Assembly (NCBI RefSeq): GCF_001305965.1
Contig: NZ_JXQC01000003.1
Coordinates: 1,541,633-1,605,632, forward strand
Direction: 5' to 3'
DNA: 64,000 nucleotides
Source: Erythrobacter sp. SG61-1L
GTDB lineage: Bacteria > Pseudomonadota > Alphaproteobacteria > Sphingomonadales > Sphingomonadaceae
Shown: piece after piece, positions 22,810 through 32,381 of the stretch
How positions within the stretch are numbered: the stretch's first letter is position 1
Layout: each line of letters opens with the position of its first letter
Notes under the pieces: generated by a model
Told to the model about the DNA's origin: nothing
Databases searched by the model: none
The model's input: only the letters and a program-made list of their open reading frames with translations
Program-made: the position numbers and the translations under genes

Positions 22810-24755
22810 GCACCAAGCCTCAGGTCGGCCACCTGCGCGGCGATGAACTTGAACGTGTTGCGCAATTCATCCGTATTGCTCGAATAATAAGCGCGGCCAT
22901 TACTGGCGCAGTTCTGCAATTCGGTGGTCATGCTGGTACCGAAGGCAACCACCCAGATCGTGGTGCCCTGCGCCTTGATCGCCTCGCACATTGCCGAGAA
23001 GCGCAGATTGTGACGCGACGTGATCGTGTTGGAATAATACCGGGGCGCGATACGGCTATCGAGGTTTTCGATCCCATATGCGGAATAACCGGACGCGGTC
23101 GGCTCCATGATACCGTCGGTCATGAAGATCACGTGCTTGCTGACATTGATCTTGTCGGAATCGAGATTGACGTTGGCTGCGAACAGGCCGGTCGGGCTGG
23201 TCAGGCGACCTCCCCAGATCATGCCGATGTCATGGTACGTATTGCCGGTGGCGACCAGATTGTTGAGGTAGGTGTTCAGCCAGTCGGGCACGTTGTTCGG
23301 ATCGTCCGACAATTCAACATTGCGGAACATCATCATCGGCGAAGGACAGCTGCTCGATGCCGTGCTGCGATTGCTGGTGGAATCTTCATAGTCGTAGTTC
23401 GAACGGCTATATTCCACCGGGTTCCAGTGCGGTTTCCAACTGGAATCCCGATCATAAGGAACCAGATCGAAGCTGAGATCGAACGCATCTTCCGGCAGTG
23501 GCGCCAGGTTGGGCAGCGTCACTTCCGGTGTGATGGTCTTGCGTTCCTCGATACAGCCGCTCCAGGTGTAATTCGTCGTGCCTACACCGGTAGCGGTGCT
23601 GCCGCTCATTTGGGCCAGGCGGACGGGATCATAAGCACCGGCGGACTGAACAATGGCGTTGCTTACATTGGTCGCCACAGCAACCGAGTCGAACCTCTTT
23701 ACCCTTGAGGTATCGATTGGCGCCTCTGAGTAGCGCCAGGTCGTGAACTTGTAGCCGTCCAGAGTGTACGTCGTGCGCGTAGTCCACACGCGGCGGACAC
23801 AGGTGCCAACGTTGGTGCCTCCACTCTTCCCGGTCTTCGTCCAAGAAACGTAGTCATATTCCTTCGTAGTCACCGGATTGGGAGCAGTGCCGCTTGGATC
23901 AGGGTTGCTGCCGCTGGAAGGATACCTGTTATCGCCGTATTTCGTGCAATTGTTGGAACTGATGGCGTAAGGGTACGTCTCGTTGGTTGTACCAAGGTCC
24001 TGCACATGTTCTTCGTAGACTGGCGTGTTGAACACTGCCAGGCGTGACTGGTAATTGGTCGAATCCGCCATGAACTCATACGGCATCTCACCACTTTGCA
24101 GCAGATCCTTGACGTTGACGGTCATGGAATAGGGTACGAAGCCGTAACGGATGCGAGTGCGGTTATCGTTCACCGCCTGATTGATCGTCTTGTGGAAATC
24201 GCGCACGGCAGCGCGAAGACCTTCGATCTTGGTCGGTTCACCCCAGTTGATCGAATTGCCCATCGAACCGGTGGTATCGAGCACGAACATCACATCCGCA
24301 TTGCCGATCTGCAGTTCCGCCATACAGTCAACCGAAAGGTCGACCGTGCGCATGTCAAAGATCTTCATCACCAGCGTAGGCACACGGGCCGAGGCCGTCC
24401 CCAGAACCTGACCATCGTCATTGTCATGCGTGACATAGCTGACATTCGTCGCATCGAAGGACACCGGGTCGAAATTGAAGGTGAACATGCTGTTCGCCTT
24501 AGCCTTCTCAGACGTGCCGTAGCTCCCGGTCTTGCTCATCGCACGCCGACCCGCCAGCACGCCCGCGTCGCATGCGGCTTGCAGTTGCGTCTTGGCCATA
24601 TAGGCTCGGCCGACATCCACGCCGCCGCCAATCAGGGCCGTCATCGGAATCAGCGAGGCAGCCGCGATCACGAGCGTATTGCCCGCGCGATCCTCTACCA
24701 GCGCGCGTAGGAAGTTACCCCCCAGGGAACGACTGCGCATTCCATTGATCTCCAT
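22806..24755 (-). CDS. TadG-like protein with von Willebrand A domain
   Basis: The 649-residue protein has an N-terminal TadG segment DRAGNTLVIAAASLIPMTALIGGGVDVGRAYMAKTQLQAACDA (about 22-65). Then comes a vWA domain with the metal site DTTGSMGNS (about 158-166) and a late DGIMEP block. Long Ser/Tyr/Thr-rich insertions split the vWA fold. TadG-type proteins anchor or stabilise the Flp pilus in the envelope. It is first in the operon; the 128 bases upstream hold the likely promoter. Confidence 0.85.
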   Translation of the reverse strand: MEINGMRSRSLGGNFLRALVEDRAGNTLVIAAASLIPMTALIGGGVDVGRAYMAKTQLQAACDAGVLAGRRAMSKTGSYGTSEKAKANSMFTFNFDPVSFDATNVSYVTHDNDDGQVLGTASARVPTLVMKIFDMRTVDLSVDCMAELQIGNADVMFVLDTTGSMGNSINWGEPTKIEGLRAAVRDFHKTINQAVNDNRTRIRYGFVPYSMTVNVKDLLQSGEMPYEFMADSTNYQSRLAVFNTPVYEEHVQDLGTTNETYPYAISSNNCTKYGDNRYPSSGSNPDPSGTAPNPVTTKEYDYVSWTKTGKSGGTNVGTCVRRVWTTRTTYTLDGYKFTTWRYSEAPIDTSRVKRFDSVAVATNVSNAIVQSAGAYDPVRLAQMSGSTATGVGTTNYTWSGCIEERKTITPEVTLPNLAPLPEDAFDLSFDLVPYDRDSSWKPHWNPVEYSRSNYDYEDSTSNRSTASSSCPSPMMMFRNVELSDDPNNVPDWLNTYLNNLVATGNTYHDIGMIWGGRLTSPTGLFAANVNLDSDKINVSKHVIFMTDGIMEPTASGYSAYGIENLDSRIAPRYYSNTITSRHNLRFSAMCEAIKAQGTTIWVVAFGTSMTTELQNCASNGRAYYSSNTDELRNTFKFIAAQVADLRLGA

Positions 24756-24883
24756 AGACTAGGCCAAGCCTGCATGGAGATAGGCTGAACAGGGTTACTC
24801 CCCCGCCAAGACTTATGGTTAATGCGCGTTAATACCCGCGGATTCCGCAGACGTGCGATATTGGGACAAAGTTTCTACAAGCG

Positions 24884-25717
24884 TTAACTCTTGCCCTTCA
24901 TCATCGCAGTCTCTGCCTGAGTGGATTGCGGGCCGGTGTTGCGGCGTGCAAGTCCACCCAATTGCGGCCCCTTCTGGAACGGCTCGGGATCGCCTTCGCG
25001 CAGTTGCAGACCGAACAGCGGCAACATGCCGGGATGGCGCCCAAGGCCGCCATAGAGATCAAACCCACGGTCAATCCAGTCACGCAGCGGATCGTCATCC
25101 GTCAACACAGGCGTATCGGCCACCGCCGCAGCGAAGAGGAACACGCTGAGCATCCGGTGATCGGCATAATTGGGGCTTTCCCCGCCGAACCACTTATTGT
25201 CCGCCAGAGTGTTGCGCAGCAGTTGCAGTGCGGGCGGGACGAGCGGCAGGCGATCTTCGCGCCCTACGATGATGTCCTCCATCTTGCGGCCGAACATACG
25301 CTCGCGGCTCTGGGTCACATATTCATGATCCTGCGGCAGCGAACGGTCGCGATAGGATTTGATGAAACAGGTCATCCACGGGCCGATGGCCGCCTGCCAC
25401 AGCCAGCTTTCCATCATTGTAGTGAGCACGCGTACGCTGGGATCGGGGATCAGAGTCGGGCGATCGGGGTATTTCTCGTCGAGATATTCTGCAATCAGCC
25501 AGCTATCCAGCACCCATTCGCCATCGTCCACGATGGCCGGAAGGCGCTCCGTCTTACCGCCCGTACGCTCCATGATGCCGGTGAAACCACCGGGGACAAT
25601 GTCAATCTCGAAGCCCTTGTGAGCAATGGCATATTTGGTAGCCCAGACGAAGGGGCTGATCGTGCAGCCCGGTTCGAGCTGAAGATCGTAAAGCGTAATC
25701 GTGTTGTTCTTTGCCAT
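24884..25717 (-). CDS. LigE-like glutathione S-transferase (beta-etherase family)
   Basis: The 277-residue protein opens NNTITLYDLQLEPGCTISPF and continues with KGFEIDIVPGGFTGIMERTGGK, LDSWLIAEYLDEKYPDRPTL and a late RGFDLYGGLGRHPGMLPLFG. These closely follow the LigE/LigP beta-aryl etherases of Sphingobium, which use glutathione to cleave lignin beta-O-4 ethers; the comparison is from memory. Start MAKNNTIT has GGAGAGGG upstream. It lies 105 bases after the ArsR gene on the same strand and may be read from that unit. The substrate could differ. Confidence 0.75.
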   Translation of the reverse strand: MAKNNTITLYDLQLEPGCTISPFVWATKYAIAHKGFEIDIVPGGFTGIMERTGGKTERLPAIVDDGEWVLDSWLIAEYLDEKYPDRPTLIPDPSVRVLTTMMESWLWQAAIGPWMTCFIKSYRDRSLPQDHEYVTQSRERMFGRKMEDIIVGREDRLPLVPPALQLLRNTLADNKWFGGESPNYADHRMLSVFLFAAAVADTPVLTDDDPLRDWIDRGFDLYGGLGRHPGMLPLFGLQLREGDPEPFQKGPQLGGLARRNTGPQSTQAETAMMKGKS

Positions 25718-25822
25718 CCGGCCCTCTCCGTCCTTGCTGTACCTCGCGTGGGTAACGGCGGCGCGGTTTGTGCAACCGCATAAGGACAGAGTCAACTTGG
25801 CGCGCGAGTTTTCCTGCCGTTG

Positions 25823-26164
25823 TCAGGCCGAGGCGCAGGAATCAGGCGCTCCGCTCATACCCGCCTGGCAGATTTCCCACAGGGCGAGAATGATCTGGCG
25901 CACGTCATTGTCCACCAGCTTGTAATAGCGGGTCTGCGCATCGGGCCGCACAGTCACCAGCCCCATATCACGGAACTTCGCCAGATGCTGGGAAACGGCG
26001 GATTGGGACATGCCGGTCAGCTCTACCAACTCGCCCACCGTCACTTCCTCGTCCGACATGCGGCAGAGCATCAACAGCCGGTCCGGATGCGAGAGAATCC
26101 GCAGCCGGTTGGCCATTGCCTCAGAATTTTCGCGCAACAGGTCCAAAGGCATCAGAGTCTTCAT
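25823..26164 (-). CDS. ArsR-family repressor, SqrR/BigR-like persulfide sensor
   Basis: The 113-residue protein has a winged helix (VGELVELTGMSQSAVSQHLAKFRDMGLV, residues 43-70) and the wing VRPDAQTRYYKL. Cys34 (LMLCRM) and Cys99 (WEICQ) are spaced close to the Cys pair that forms a tetrasulfide bridge in SqrR/BigR; a third Cys110 is near the C-terminus. No arsenic-type CxC is present. It overlaps the pump gene by four bases, closing the efflux operon, and is surrounded by sulfide genes, so persulfide sensing is the best reading. Confidence 0.8.
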   Translation of the reverse strand: MKTLMPLDLLRENSEAMANRLRILSHPDRLLMLCRMSDEEVTVGELVELTGMSQSAVSQHLAKFRDMGLVTVRPDAQTRYYKLVDNDVRQIILALWEICQAGMSGAPDSCASA

Positions 26165-29100
26165 TCGTCTCCGGTGGCAGGCAACCCGTCATCGCGCAAG
26201 ACGATATAGATGGCGGGAATGACCAGCACCGTGAGAGCGGTGGAGGAAGCAAGGCCGAAGAGCAGCGAAATCGCCAGCCCCTGGAAGATCGGATCGGTCA
26301 GAATTACAGCCGCACCGATCATGGCCGCTGCGGCGGTTAGCGCGATCGGCTTGAACCGGATGGTCCCGGCTTCCAGCAAGGTATCGCGCAGCGATTTCCC
26401 GGGCGCCCGGGCATGGCGGATGAAGTCCACCAGCAGGATGGAATTGCGCACGATGATCCCGGCAAGCGCGATGAAGCCGATCATGCTGGTGGCGGTGAAC
26501 GGCGCGCCGAACAGCATGTGGCCAATCACGATCCCGATCAGGGTCAGCGGAATGGGCGTAAGGATCACCAGCGGGATCTTGAAGTTCCCGAACTGCGCCA
26601 CAACCAGCACATAGATGCCCAGCAGGGCCACCATGAAGGCAGCGCCCATATCGCGGAAAGTCACCCAGGTGATTTCCCATTCACCGTCCCACAGCAGGGT
26701 CGGTTGGCGCTCATCTTCAGGCTGCCCGTTAAGCGAGATTTCCGGCTTGGGCAGACCGGCCTTGGCCCAGTCGAAATCGTTAATTGCCTGATCGACTGCC
26801 AGCATTCCGTAGATCGGCGCCTCGTAACGGCCGGCCAGTTCGGCCTGCACCATCGCCGCCCCGCGTCCGTCGCGGCGGAACACGGCAGGCTCGCCCCGCT
26901 CCATCCGCGCATCGACCAGTTCGCCCAGCCGGATCAGCTGCGGTGCGCCTGCGGCCGTTGTCACCGCGACCGGGGTTGCGGCAAGGCTGGCAGACCATGC
27001 CCGCTCCGACTGGTCCAGCGAGACCTGGATCGGCAGCGGATCGCGTCCCATGCCCTGCGGCGCGTAACCGACGATCTGATTGCCCATCAACGCGCCGATG
27101 GAATCGAACAGCTGGCGTTCCGACAGGCCATAATGGTCCAGCCGCGAACGGTCAGGCACCAGCCGCAATTGCGGGCGCCCGTCCCCGAAGCTGTTATCGA
27201 CATCGACGATGAAGGGCACTTCCTTGAATATCTTCTCCACCTGCAGGGCAACAGCGCGGCGAGTGCCTTCGTCCGGCCCGTAGATTTCGGCCAGCAGGGT
27301 AGCGAGTACCGGCGGCCCCGGCGGGGTTTCGACCACCTTGATCGAACCGCCAGCGGGCAGAACAATCCCGGAGAGCTTTTCACGCATGTCCACGGCGATG
27401 GCATGGCTGGCGCGCGAGCGGTCACCCTTGGGCAGCAGGGTGACCATCAGATCGCCCATCTCCGGCCGGGCGCGCAGGAAATAGTGCCGCACGAGCCCGT
27501 TGAAATTGAACGGCGCGGAGGAACCGGCATAGGCCTCCATCGAGGTGACCTCGGGAACGCTGCGCGCGACGGCGGCAGCCTGATCGAGCACGCGGGCCGT
27601 CGCCTCGAGGCTCGTGCCTTCCGGCATGTCGACGACAAGCTGGATCTCCGACTTGTTGTCGAAGGGCAGCAGCTTCACCGTTACCGCCTTGAAGTAGAAC
27701 ATCGAACAGGCGACCAGAGTTGCGACACCCACGCCGATCAGGAAATTGCGCGCGCTTTTGCGGTCGCGGATAACGCGGCGGGCAACGCGGGCGTAATATT
27801 GGCCCAGCTTGCCGCCCTGTTCGTCATGGCCATGCGCCAGTGTTTCGCGGGCGAAACGGATCATCAGCCATGGCGCAATGATCACCGCAACGAAGAAGCT
27901 GAAGATCATTGCGGCAGAGGCGTTGATCGGGATCGGCGCCATGTAAGGCCCCATCAGCCCCGAAACGAACAGCATCGGCAGCAGAGCCGCAACCACGGTC
28001 ATGGTCGCGACGATGGTGGGGTTGCCTACTTCGGCAACAGCCTCAACCGCGGCCTGAATGCGCGTGCGATCATCGTTCATCGCCCAGTGGCGGGCGATAT
28101 TCTCGATCATCACGATGGCATCGTCGACGAGGATGCCGATCGAGAAGATCAGTGCGAACAGGCTCACACGGTTGATCGTGAAGCCCATGATGTTCGAGGC
28201 GAACATGGTGAGCAGGATCGTGGTGGGAATGACGATGGCCGTCACGCCCGCCTCACGCCAGCCAATGGCAAAACCGATCAGCACCACGATGGAAACGGTG
28301 GCGAGCGCGAGGTGGAACAGCAGTTCGTTCGCCTTTTCATTCGCCGTCTCGCCGTAATTGCGAGTCACCGCAACATCGAGCGAAGTGGGAATGAGCGTGC
28401 CCTCAAGGCTTTCGATCCGGTCCACCACCGCTTCCGAAACTGTCACGGCATTGGCGCCGGCGCGCTTGGCAATGGCGATGCTGACGGCGGGAGTGCGTGC
28501 CCATTTCGCGCCCTCTTCCTCGCCCTTGGCCCAGCGCCAGACCATCTGCTGATCCTGCGTGGGGGCCTCGGTCACGGTGGCGACGTCGCGCATGTAGACA
28601 GGCGATCCGTCCACTGCGCGCACCTGCAAATTGCCGACTTCATCGGCGCCAGAGAGCGTGCGCCCGGCCACGACGTCCGCAGCCTGCCCCGCTTCGCGCA
28701 CACTGCCCGCCGGGAAGGCACGATTGGCCTGGCTGGCCGCCTCGATCAGATTGCCGAGCGGCACCTGATGGAGTTGCAGCTTCGCAGGATCGGGCGCGAT
28801 CCGCACGGCCTGTCGCTGACCGCCGGTAATGAAGGTAAGGCCGACATCAGGCACCTTGGCGACTTCGGTCCGCAGCCTGCCGGCCAGTTCGCCCAAAGCC
28901 TGTTCGTTCCAGGCGCCGGGTGCACCCGGTTTGGGAGAGAGGGTAAGGACGACAATCGGAACGTCATTGATCCCGCGCACCGTCACCTGCGGTGCGGGAA
29001 CCCCCACAGGGATGCGGTCCATATTTGCGTTGAGCTTCTCGTCGATGCGGGTCGCGGCATCTTCCGGATCGGAGCCGACAATGAACCGCGCCGTCACCAT

Positions 29101-29382
29101 CACGCCATTGTCTTCGGCCTGGGTGTAGACATGCTCCACCCCATCCACGCTCTTGACGATGGTCTCCAGCGGCTTGGCCACCACTTCCACCGCATCGCTG
29201 GCCGAAAGGCCCGGCGCGGCAACGCGGATGTCCACCATGGGGACGGAAATCTGCGGTTCTTCCTCGCGCGGGATCGTCAGTGTGGCGATCACGCCCACCA
29301 GGATCGCGGCGAGCAGCAGCAACGGAGTAAGCGGCGACTGGATCGTCGCCCGGGTCAGCCGCCCGGATATGCCAAGGCTCAT
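26161..29382 (-). CDS. RND-family inner-membrane efflux pump
   Basis: The 1073-residue protein has the RND plan: TM1 (LLLLAAILVGVIATLTIPREEEP), a large periplasmic loop, six helices including the proton-relay segment ILVDDAIVMIENIARHW, a second loop, and a final helix group (LVVAQFGNFKIPLVILTPIPLTL). The PREEEPQISVP start is typical of the less-studied AcrB-like branch found beside sulfur or metal genes. It overlaps adaptor and ArsR genes by four bases each. Substrate unknown; the regulon suggests a sulfur-containing or thiol-reactive compound. Confidence 0.93.
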   Translation of the reverse strand: MSLGISGRLTRATIQSPLTPLLLLAAILVGVIATLTIPREEEPQISVPMVDIRVAAPGLSASDAVEVVAKPLETIVKSVDGVEHVYTQAEDNGVMVTARFIVGSDPEDAATRIDEKLNANMDRIPVGVPAPQVTVRGINDVPIVVLTLSPKPGAPGAWNEQALGELAGRLRTEVAKVPDVGLTFITGGQRQAVRIAPDPAKLQLHQVPLGNLIEAASQANRAFPAGSVREAGQAADVVAGRTLSGADEVGNLQVRAVDGSPVYMRDVATVTEAPTQDQQMVWRWAKGEEEGAKWARTPAVSIAIAKRAGANAVTVSEAVVDRIESLEGTLIPTSLDVAVTRNYGETANEKANELLFHLALATVSIVVLIGFAIGWREAGVTAIVIPTTILLTMFASNIMGFTINRVSLFALIFSIGILVDDAIVMIENIARHWAMNDDRTRIQAAVEAVAEVGNPTIVATMTVVAALLPMLFVSGLMGPYMAPIPINASAAMIFSFFVAVIIAPWLMIRFARETLAHGHDEQGGKLGQYYARVARRVIRDRKSARNFLIGVGVATLVACSMFYFKAVTVKLLPFDNKSEIQLVVDMPEGTSLEATARVLDQAAAVARSVPEVTSMEAYAGSSAPFNFNGLVRHYFLRARPEMGDLMVTLLPKGDRSRASHAIAVDMREKLSGIVLPAGGSIKVVETPPGPPVLATLLAEIYGPDEGTRRAVALQVEKIFKEVPFIVDVDNSFGDGRPQLRLVPDRSRLDHYGLSERQLFDSIGALMGNQIVGYAPQGMGRDPLPIQVSLDQSERAWSASLAATPVAVTTAAGAPQLIRLGELVDARMERGEPAVFRRDGRGAAMVQAELAGRYEAPIYGMLAVDQAINDFDWAKAGLPKPEISLNGQPEDERQPTLLWDGEWEITWVTFRDMGAAFMVALLGIYVLVVAQFGNFKIPLVILTPIPLTLIGIVIGHMLFGAPFTATSMIGFIALAGIIVRNSILLVDFIRHARAPGKSLRDTLLEAGTIRFKPIALTAAAAMIGAAVILTDPIFQGLAISLLFGLASSTALTVLVIPAIYIVLRDDGLPATGDE

Positions 29383-30413
29383 TTCGCGGCCTGCTTAACG
29401 ATAGTGTCACCAGCGGAAAGGCCGGAAAGCACTTCCACCTTGCCCTTCTCGGTCGAAGGGGCGGTCTGGACCGGCACGCTGGCCGCACTGCCATCCTTGC
29501 CCACGGCCCAGACAGTATCGAGGCCATAGGCCGTGGTAACGTAATCCGCAGGGACGAGCAGCGCCTTGCGGCTGCCTGCCTCTACCTTCGCGGAAATGCG
29601 CCTGCCGATCAGCGAGCCATCCAGCCCGGCAATCTCCACATCGGCGCGCACCTGCCCGCCCATGACGGAAGGATAGAGCTTCACGATAGTGCCGGTCACA
29701 TCCGCCGCGCCCGGCATCTGGGCCAGAACACGCGAACCGGGATGGACCTGTGCGGCGAGCGATTCCGGCAGTTCGAGCTTCAGCACCGTTGCCCCTGCGG
29801 TAATGACCGCAATCGGCATACCCGGCGCCACGGGCGAACCGGCAGGCACATCGGCCATGAGCACCCGGCCCGAAGCTGGCGCGACGACCGCGCCCTGCCC
29901 TGCCACTGCATTGACGGCGCCCTGCTGCTGGCGGGCGGCATTGACCTGCGCCTGCGCCGCATCGGCGGAGGCCTTGGCCTGATCCAGCCGCGCCTTAGCA
30001 TAGACGCCATTGTCGAAGAGGAACTGGACACGCTCCAGCTCAGCCTTGGCGGCGGCGGCCTGTGCCTGTGCGGCAGCGGCCTGCGCGCCATAGGCGCCCG
30101 CCTGATAGCCTAGCTGGCTGTCGACGATGCGCCCGATCACCTGCCCCTTGCGGACAAGATCGCCTTCCTTGACAGAGAGCGAGGTGAGGATGCCGGGAAT
30201 ACGGGCGAGAACCTGTGCCTGATCCACGGTAGAGATTTCCGCACTCACATCTTTCCAGTCGCCAGTCTCGGCAAGCTGGACAGTGAAGCGCTCTCCGGTG
30301 GCCTTCTGGACCTGGGCTGGCTCGCTCTCGCTGCTGCCGCAACCCGCCAGAGGCAGCGCCAGCGGCAGCAACGCCGCCGCAATACCCAGACGCAGATGTG
30401 TCTTCCCGATCAT
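29379..30413 (-). CDS. RND periplasmic adaptor (membrane fusion lipoprotein)
   Basis: The 344-residue product has a lipoprotein signal with LAGC (Cys25). Beta-barrel and lipoyl halves (VLARIPGILTSLSVKEGDLVRKGQVIG, about 67-93; GAVVAPASGRVLMADVPAGSPV) follow, separated by an Ala/Gln-rich helical hairpin. It connects the inner-membrane pump to a TolC-type channel. The pump start overlaps its stop by four bases; the rhodanese gene ends 24 bases upstream. Confidence 0.92.
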   Translation of the reverse strand: MIGKTHLRLGIAAALLPLALPLAGCGSSESEPAQVQKATGERFTVQLAETGDWKDVSAEISTVDQAQVLARIPGILTSLSVKEGDLVRKGQVIGRIVDSQLGYQAGAYGAQAAAAQAQAAAAKAELERVQFLFDNGVYAKARLDQAKASADAAQAQVNAARQQQGAVNAVAGQGAVVAPASGRVLMADVPAGSPVAPGMPIAVITAGATVLKLELPESLAAQVHPGSRVLAQMPGAADVTGTIVKLYPSVMGGQVRADVEIAGLDGSLIGRRISAKVEAGSRKALLVPADYVTTAYGLDTVWAVGKDGSAASVPVQTAPSTEKGKVEVLSGLSAGDTIVKQAAK

Positions 30414-30437
30414 CGTCCGGCCCCCTCGCCGCTTGTC

Positions 30438-30770
30438 TTAGCGTTCTACCGGCAGGCCAGCCTGCGCCCAGGCACCGAAGCCACCCGCAAGATGGGTATC
30501 CACCGCAGATTGGGCCACGCCGCATTGATCGAGCGCAATGCCGGAACGCTTGCCGCCAAGGCAGTTTAGCACGAGAATCTTGCCCTGCGACTCGGGAAGC
30601 TTGTTGGGCGAAAAGCTGGAGAGCGGCATGTTGAGCGCCCCTGGAATGTGCCCCTGCTGGAATTCGTCAGGTTCGCGCACGTCAACGACCTGCACTTCGC
30701 CGCGATCCAGCATGGCCTTCAGCTCTGCTGCGGTCAGTTCCTTGTGCTTGGGTTTGCCGAACAGGCCCAT
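30438..30770 (-). CDS. Single-domain rhodanese
   Basis: The 110-residue protein carries the rhodanese pattern VVDVREPDEFQQGHIPGALNMP and the active-site loop Cys70-L-G-G-K-R-S. It would accept sulfane sulfur on Cys70 and pass it to thiols such as glutathione, complementing SQR and the dioxygenase. It is the first gene of the pump operon and is divergent from sqr across an AT-rich 84-base promoter region. Confidence 0.92.
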   Translation of the reverse strand: MGLFGKPKHKELTAAELKAMLDRGEVQVVDVREPDEFQQGHIPGALNMPLSSFSPNKLPESQGKILVLNCLGGKRSGIALDQCGVAQSAVDTHLAGGFGAWAQAGLPVER

Positions 30771-30800
30771 GATTCGAATCCTTTCCGATTAAATTATGGA

Positions 30801-30832
30801 TTGCTTATATGCAGTATTTGTTATATTAGCAA
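30801..30832. promoter_or_regulatory. Candidate ArsR-type operator in rhodanese/sqr divergent promoter
   Basis: TTGCTTATAT and ATATTAGCAA form an inverted repeat with one mismatch around 12 bases. The 84-base region is strikingly AT-rich for this genome. It could control both divergent units. Assignment to the ArsR protein encoded at the end of the leftward unit is inference. Confidence 0.5.
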
Positions 30833-30854
30833 GCCCGTAAAGGGAGAAGCGTTG

Positions 30855-32138
30855 ATGTCTGACCAACCCCAAATCGTCGTCCTCGGAGCGGGACTTGGCG
30901 GAACGATTGCCGCCTATGAAATCCGGCAGGCTCTTGGAAAATCCGCCAGCATTACCGTGCTGAACAAGGGCGAGGATTACTGGTTCGTCCCGTCCAATCC
31001 CTGGGTTGCCGTCGGCTGGCGCGAGCCTGAGTCGATTCGGGTCCATCTCCCTCCCGTGATGGAAAAGCATGGCATCGGCTTCAATTCGGTGGGCGCCGCC
31101 AAGGTTCACCCCAAGGAAAACCGGGTCGAGCTGCTCGACGGCTCTTCGGTTTCCTATGACTATCTGGTTATCGCCACCGGGCCGGAACTGGCCTTTGACG
31201 AAATCCCCGGCTTTGGCCCCAATGGCCATACGCAAAGCATCTGCGTGACCGACCATGCCAAGGCCGCTCACGCGAAATTCGAGGAACTCTGCGCCAATCC
31301 CCGGCCCATCGTGGTCGGCGCCGTTCAGGGCGCCAGCTGCTATGGCCCCGCCTACGAAATGGCGATGATCCTCGATACGGAACTCAAGCGCCGCAAGATC
31401 CGCGACCGCGTGCCGATGACATTCGTGACGCCGGAACCCTATGTCGGCCATCTCGGCCTTGACGGGGTGGGCGACACCAAGGGCCTGCTCGAAAGCGAAA
31501 TGCGCGACCGCCACATCAAGTGGATCACGAATGCCAAGGTCACTTCGGTGGAAGACGGCAAGGTCCATGTCGAGGAAGTCAATGATGACGGCTCCCTCAA
31601 GAAGACCCACGATCTCGATTTCGGCTGGGCCATGATGCTCCCCGCATTCCGCGGCGTGGAAGCCGTGATGGGCATCGAAGGGCTTTCCAACCCGCGCGGC
31701 TTCATCATCACCGACAAGCACCAGCGCAACACCGCCTATCCCAACATCTTCGGCCTTGGCGTGTGCATCGCGATCCCGCCCGTCGGCCCCACTCCCCTGC
31801 CTGTAGGCGTGCCCAAGACCGGCTTCATGATCGAAAGCATGGTCACCGCCATTGCCCAGAACCTGAAGGAAATCCTTGCCGGGCAGGAACCGACCCACGA
31901 GGCGACCTGGAACGCGATCTGCCTGGCCGATTTCGGCAATGGCGGCGTGGCCTTCGTCGCCAAACCGCAGATCCCGCCGCGCAACGTCAACTGGGCGAGC
32001 GAGGGCAAGTGGGTTCACTTGGCCAAGATCGGCTTCGAGAAATACTTCCTGCACAAGGTCCGCAGCGGCGAGAGCGAGCCGTTCTACGAAAAGCTCGCCC
32101 TGCATGTGCTGGGCGTGAAGAAGCTGCGTTTCAACTGA
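30855..32138 (+). CDS. sqr: Sulfide:quinone oxidoreductase (type I-like)
   Basis: The 427-residue flavoprotein has the FAD site VVLGAGLGGTIAAYEIR at the N-terminus. Cysteines at 130 (SICVT), 162 (GASCYGPAYE) and 356 (NAICLADFG) match in spacing the redox trio of characterised SQRs (Cys128/160/356 in Acidithiobacillus). The block PTPLPVGVPKTGFMIESMV is also SQR-typical. It oxidises sulfide to polysulfide or persulfide and reduces quinone at the membrane. AGGGAGAAG precedes the ATG. It is divergent from the rhodanese-RND unit. Confidence 0.93.
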   Translation: MSDQPQIVVLGAGLGGTIAAYEIRQALGKSASITVLNKGEDYWFVPSNPWVAVGWREPESIRVHLPPVMEKHGIGFNSVGAAKVHPKENRVELLDGSSVSYDYLVIATGPELAFDEIPGFGPNGHTQSICVTDHAKAAHAKFEELCANPRPIVVGAVQGASCYGPAYEMAMILDTELKRRKIRDRVPMTFVTPEPYVGHLGLDGVGDTKGLLESEMRDRHIKWITNAKVTSVEDGKVHVEEVNDDGSLKKTHDLDFGWAMMLPAFRGVEAVMGIEGLSNPRGFIITDKHQRNTAYPNIFGLGVCIAIPPVGPTPLPVGVPKTGFMIESMVTAIAQNLKEILAGQEPTHEATWNAICLADFGNGGVAFVAKPQIPPRNVNWASEGKWVHLAKIGFEKYFLHKVRSGESEPFYEKLALHVLGVKKLRFN

Positions 32139-32157
32139 GATAACAGGAGGATATGCC

Positions 32158-32361
32158 ATGAACCTCGATCGTTCCGTCCTCGCTTTCGCAGGCATTGTGG
32201 TGCTGCTCAGTTCCATTCTTTCGGTCACCGTTCATCCCTACTGGATCGCGCTGACGATCTTTGCCGGGCTGAACATGCTGCAGGCCAGCTTCACCGGCTT
32301 CTGCCCGGCAGCGATGATCTTCAAGAAGCTGGGCGTGCGCAGCGGCACGGCCTTCAACTGA
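32158..32361 (+). CDS. DUF2892 (YgaP-type) membrane protein
   Basis: The 67-residue protein has two hydrophobic helices (VLAFAGIVVLLSSILSV and WIALTIFAGLNMLQASF) and the family ending FTGFCPAAMIFKKLGV. DUF2892 modules occur fused to rhodanese in YgaP or beside SQR genes. The conserved Cys in GFCPA could take part in sulfur relay or thiocyanate/sulfide passage. ACAGGAGGATATGCC gives a very strong ribosome site. Confidence 0.9.
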   Translation: MNLDRSVLAFAGIVVLLSSILSVTVHPYWIALTIFAGLNMLQASFTGFCPAAMIFKKLGVRSGTAFN

Positions 32362-32381
32362 ACCTCCGAACGGGGCGCGCC

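Noticed and set aside
24828-24845. GTTAATGCGCGTTAATAC upstream of the TadG gene considered as a CtrA site
   Set aside because: The TTAA half-sites are six bases apart, whereas the CtrA consensus has seven; kept only as an unproven possibility.
26413-29529. Very long plus-strand open frame opposite the RND pump
   Set aside because: It is the antisense shadow of a high-GC gene: the protein is His/Arg/Gly-rich without any domain, while the minus strand encodes a complete RND pump.
30648-30854. Upstream extension of the SQR frame toward the rhodanese gene
   Set aside because: The extension runs antisense through the rhodanese start and the divergent promoter; the ATG after AGGGAGAAG fits the FAD-site N-terminus.
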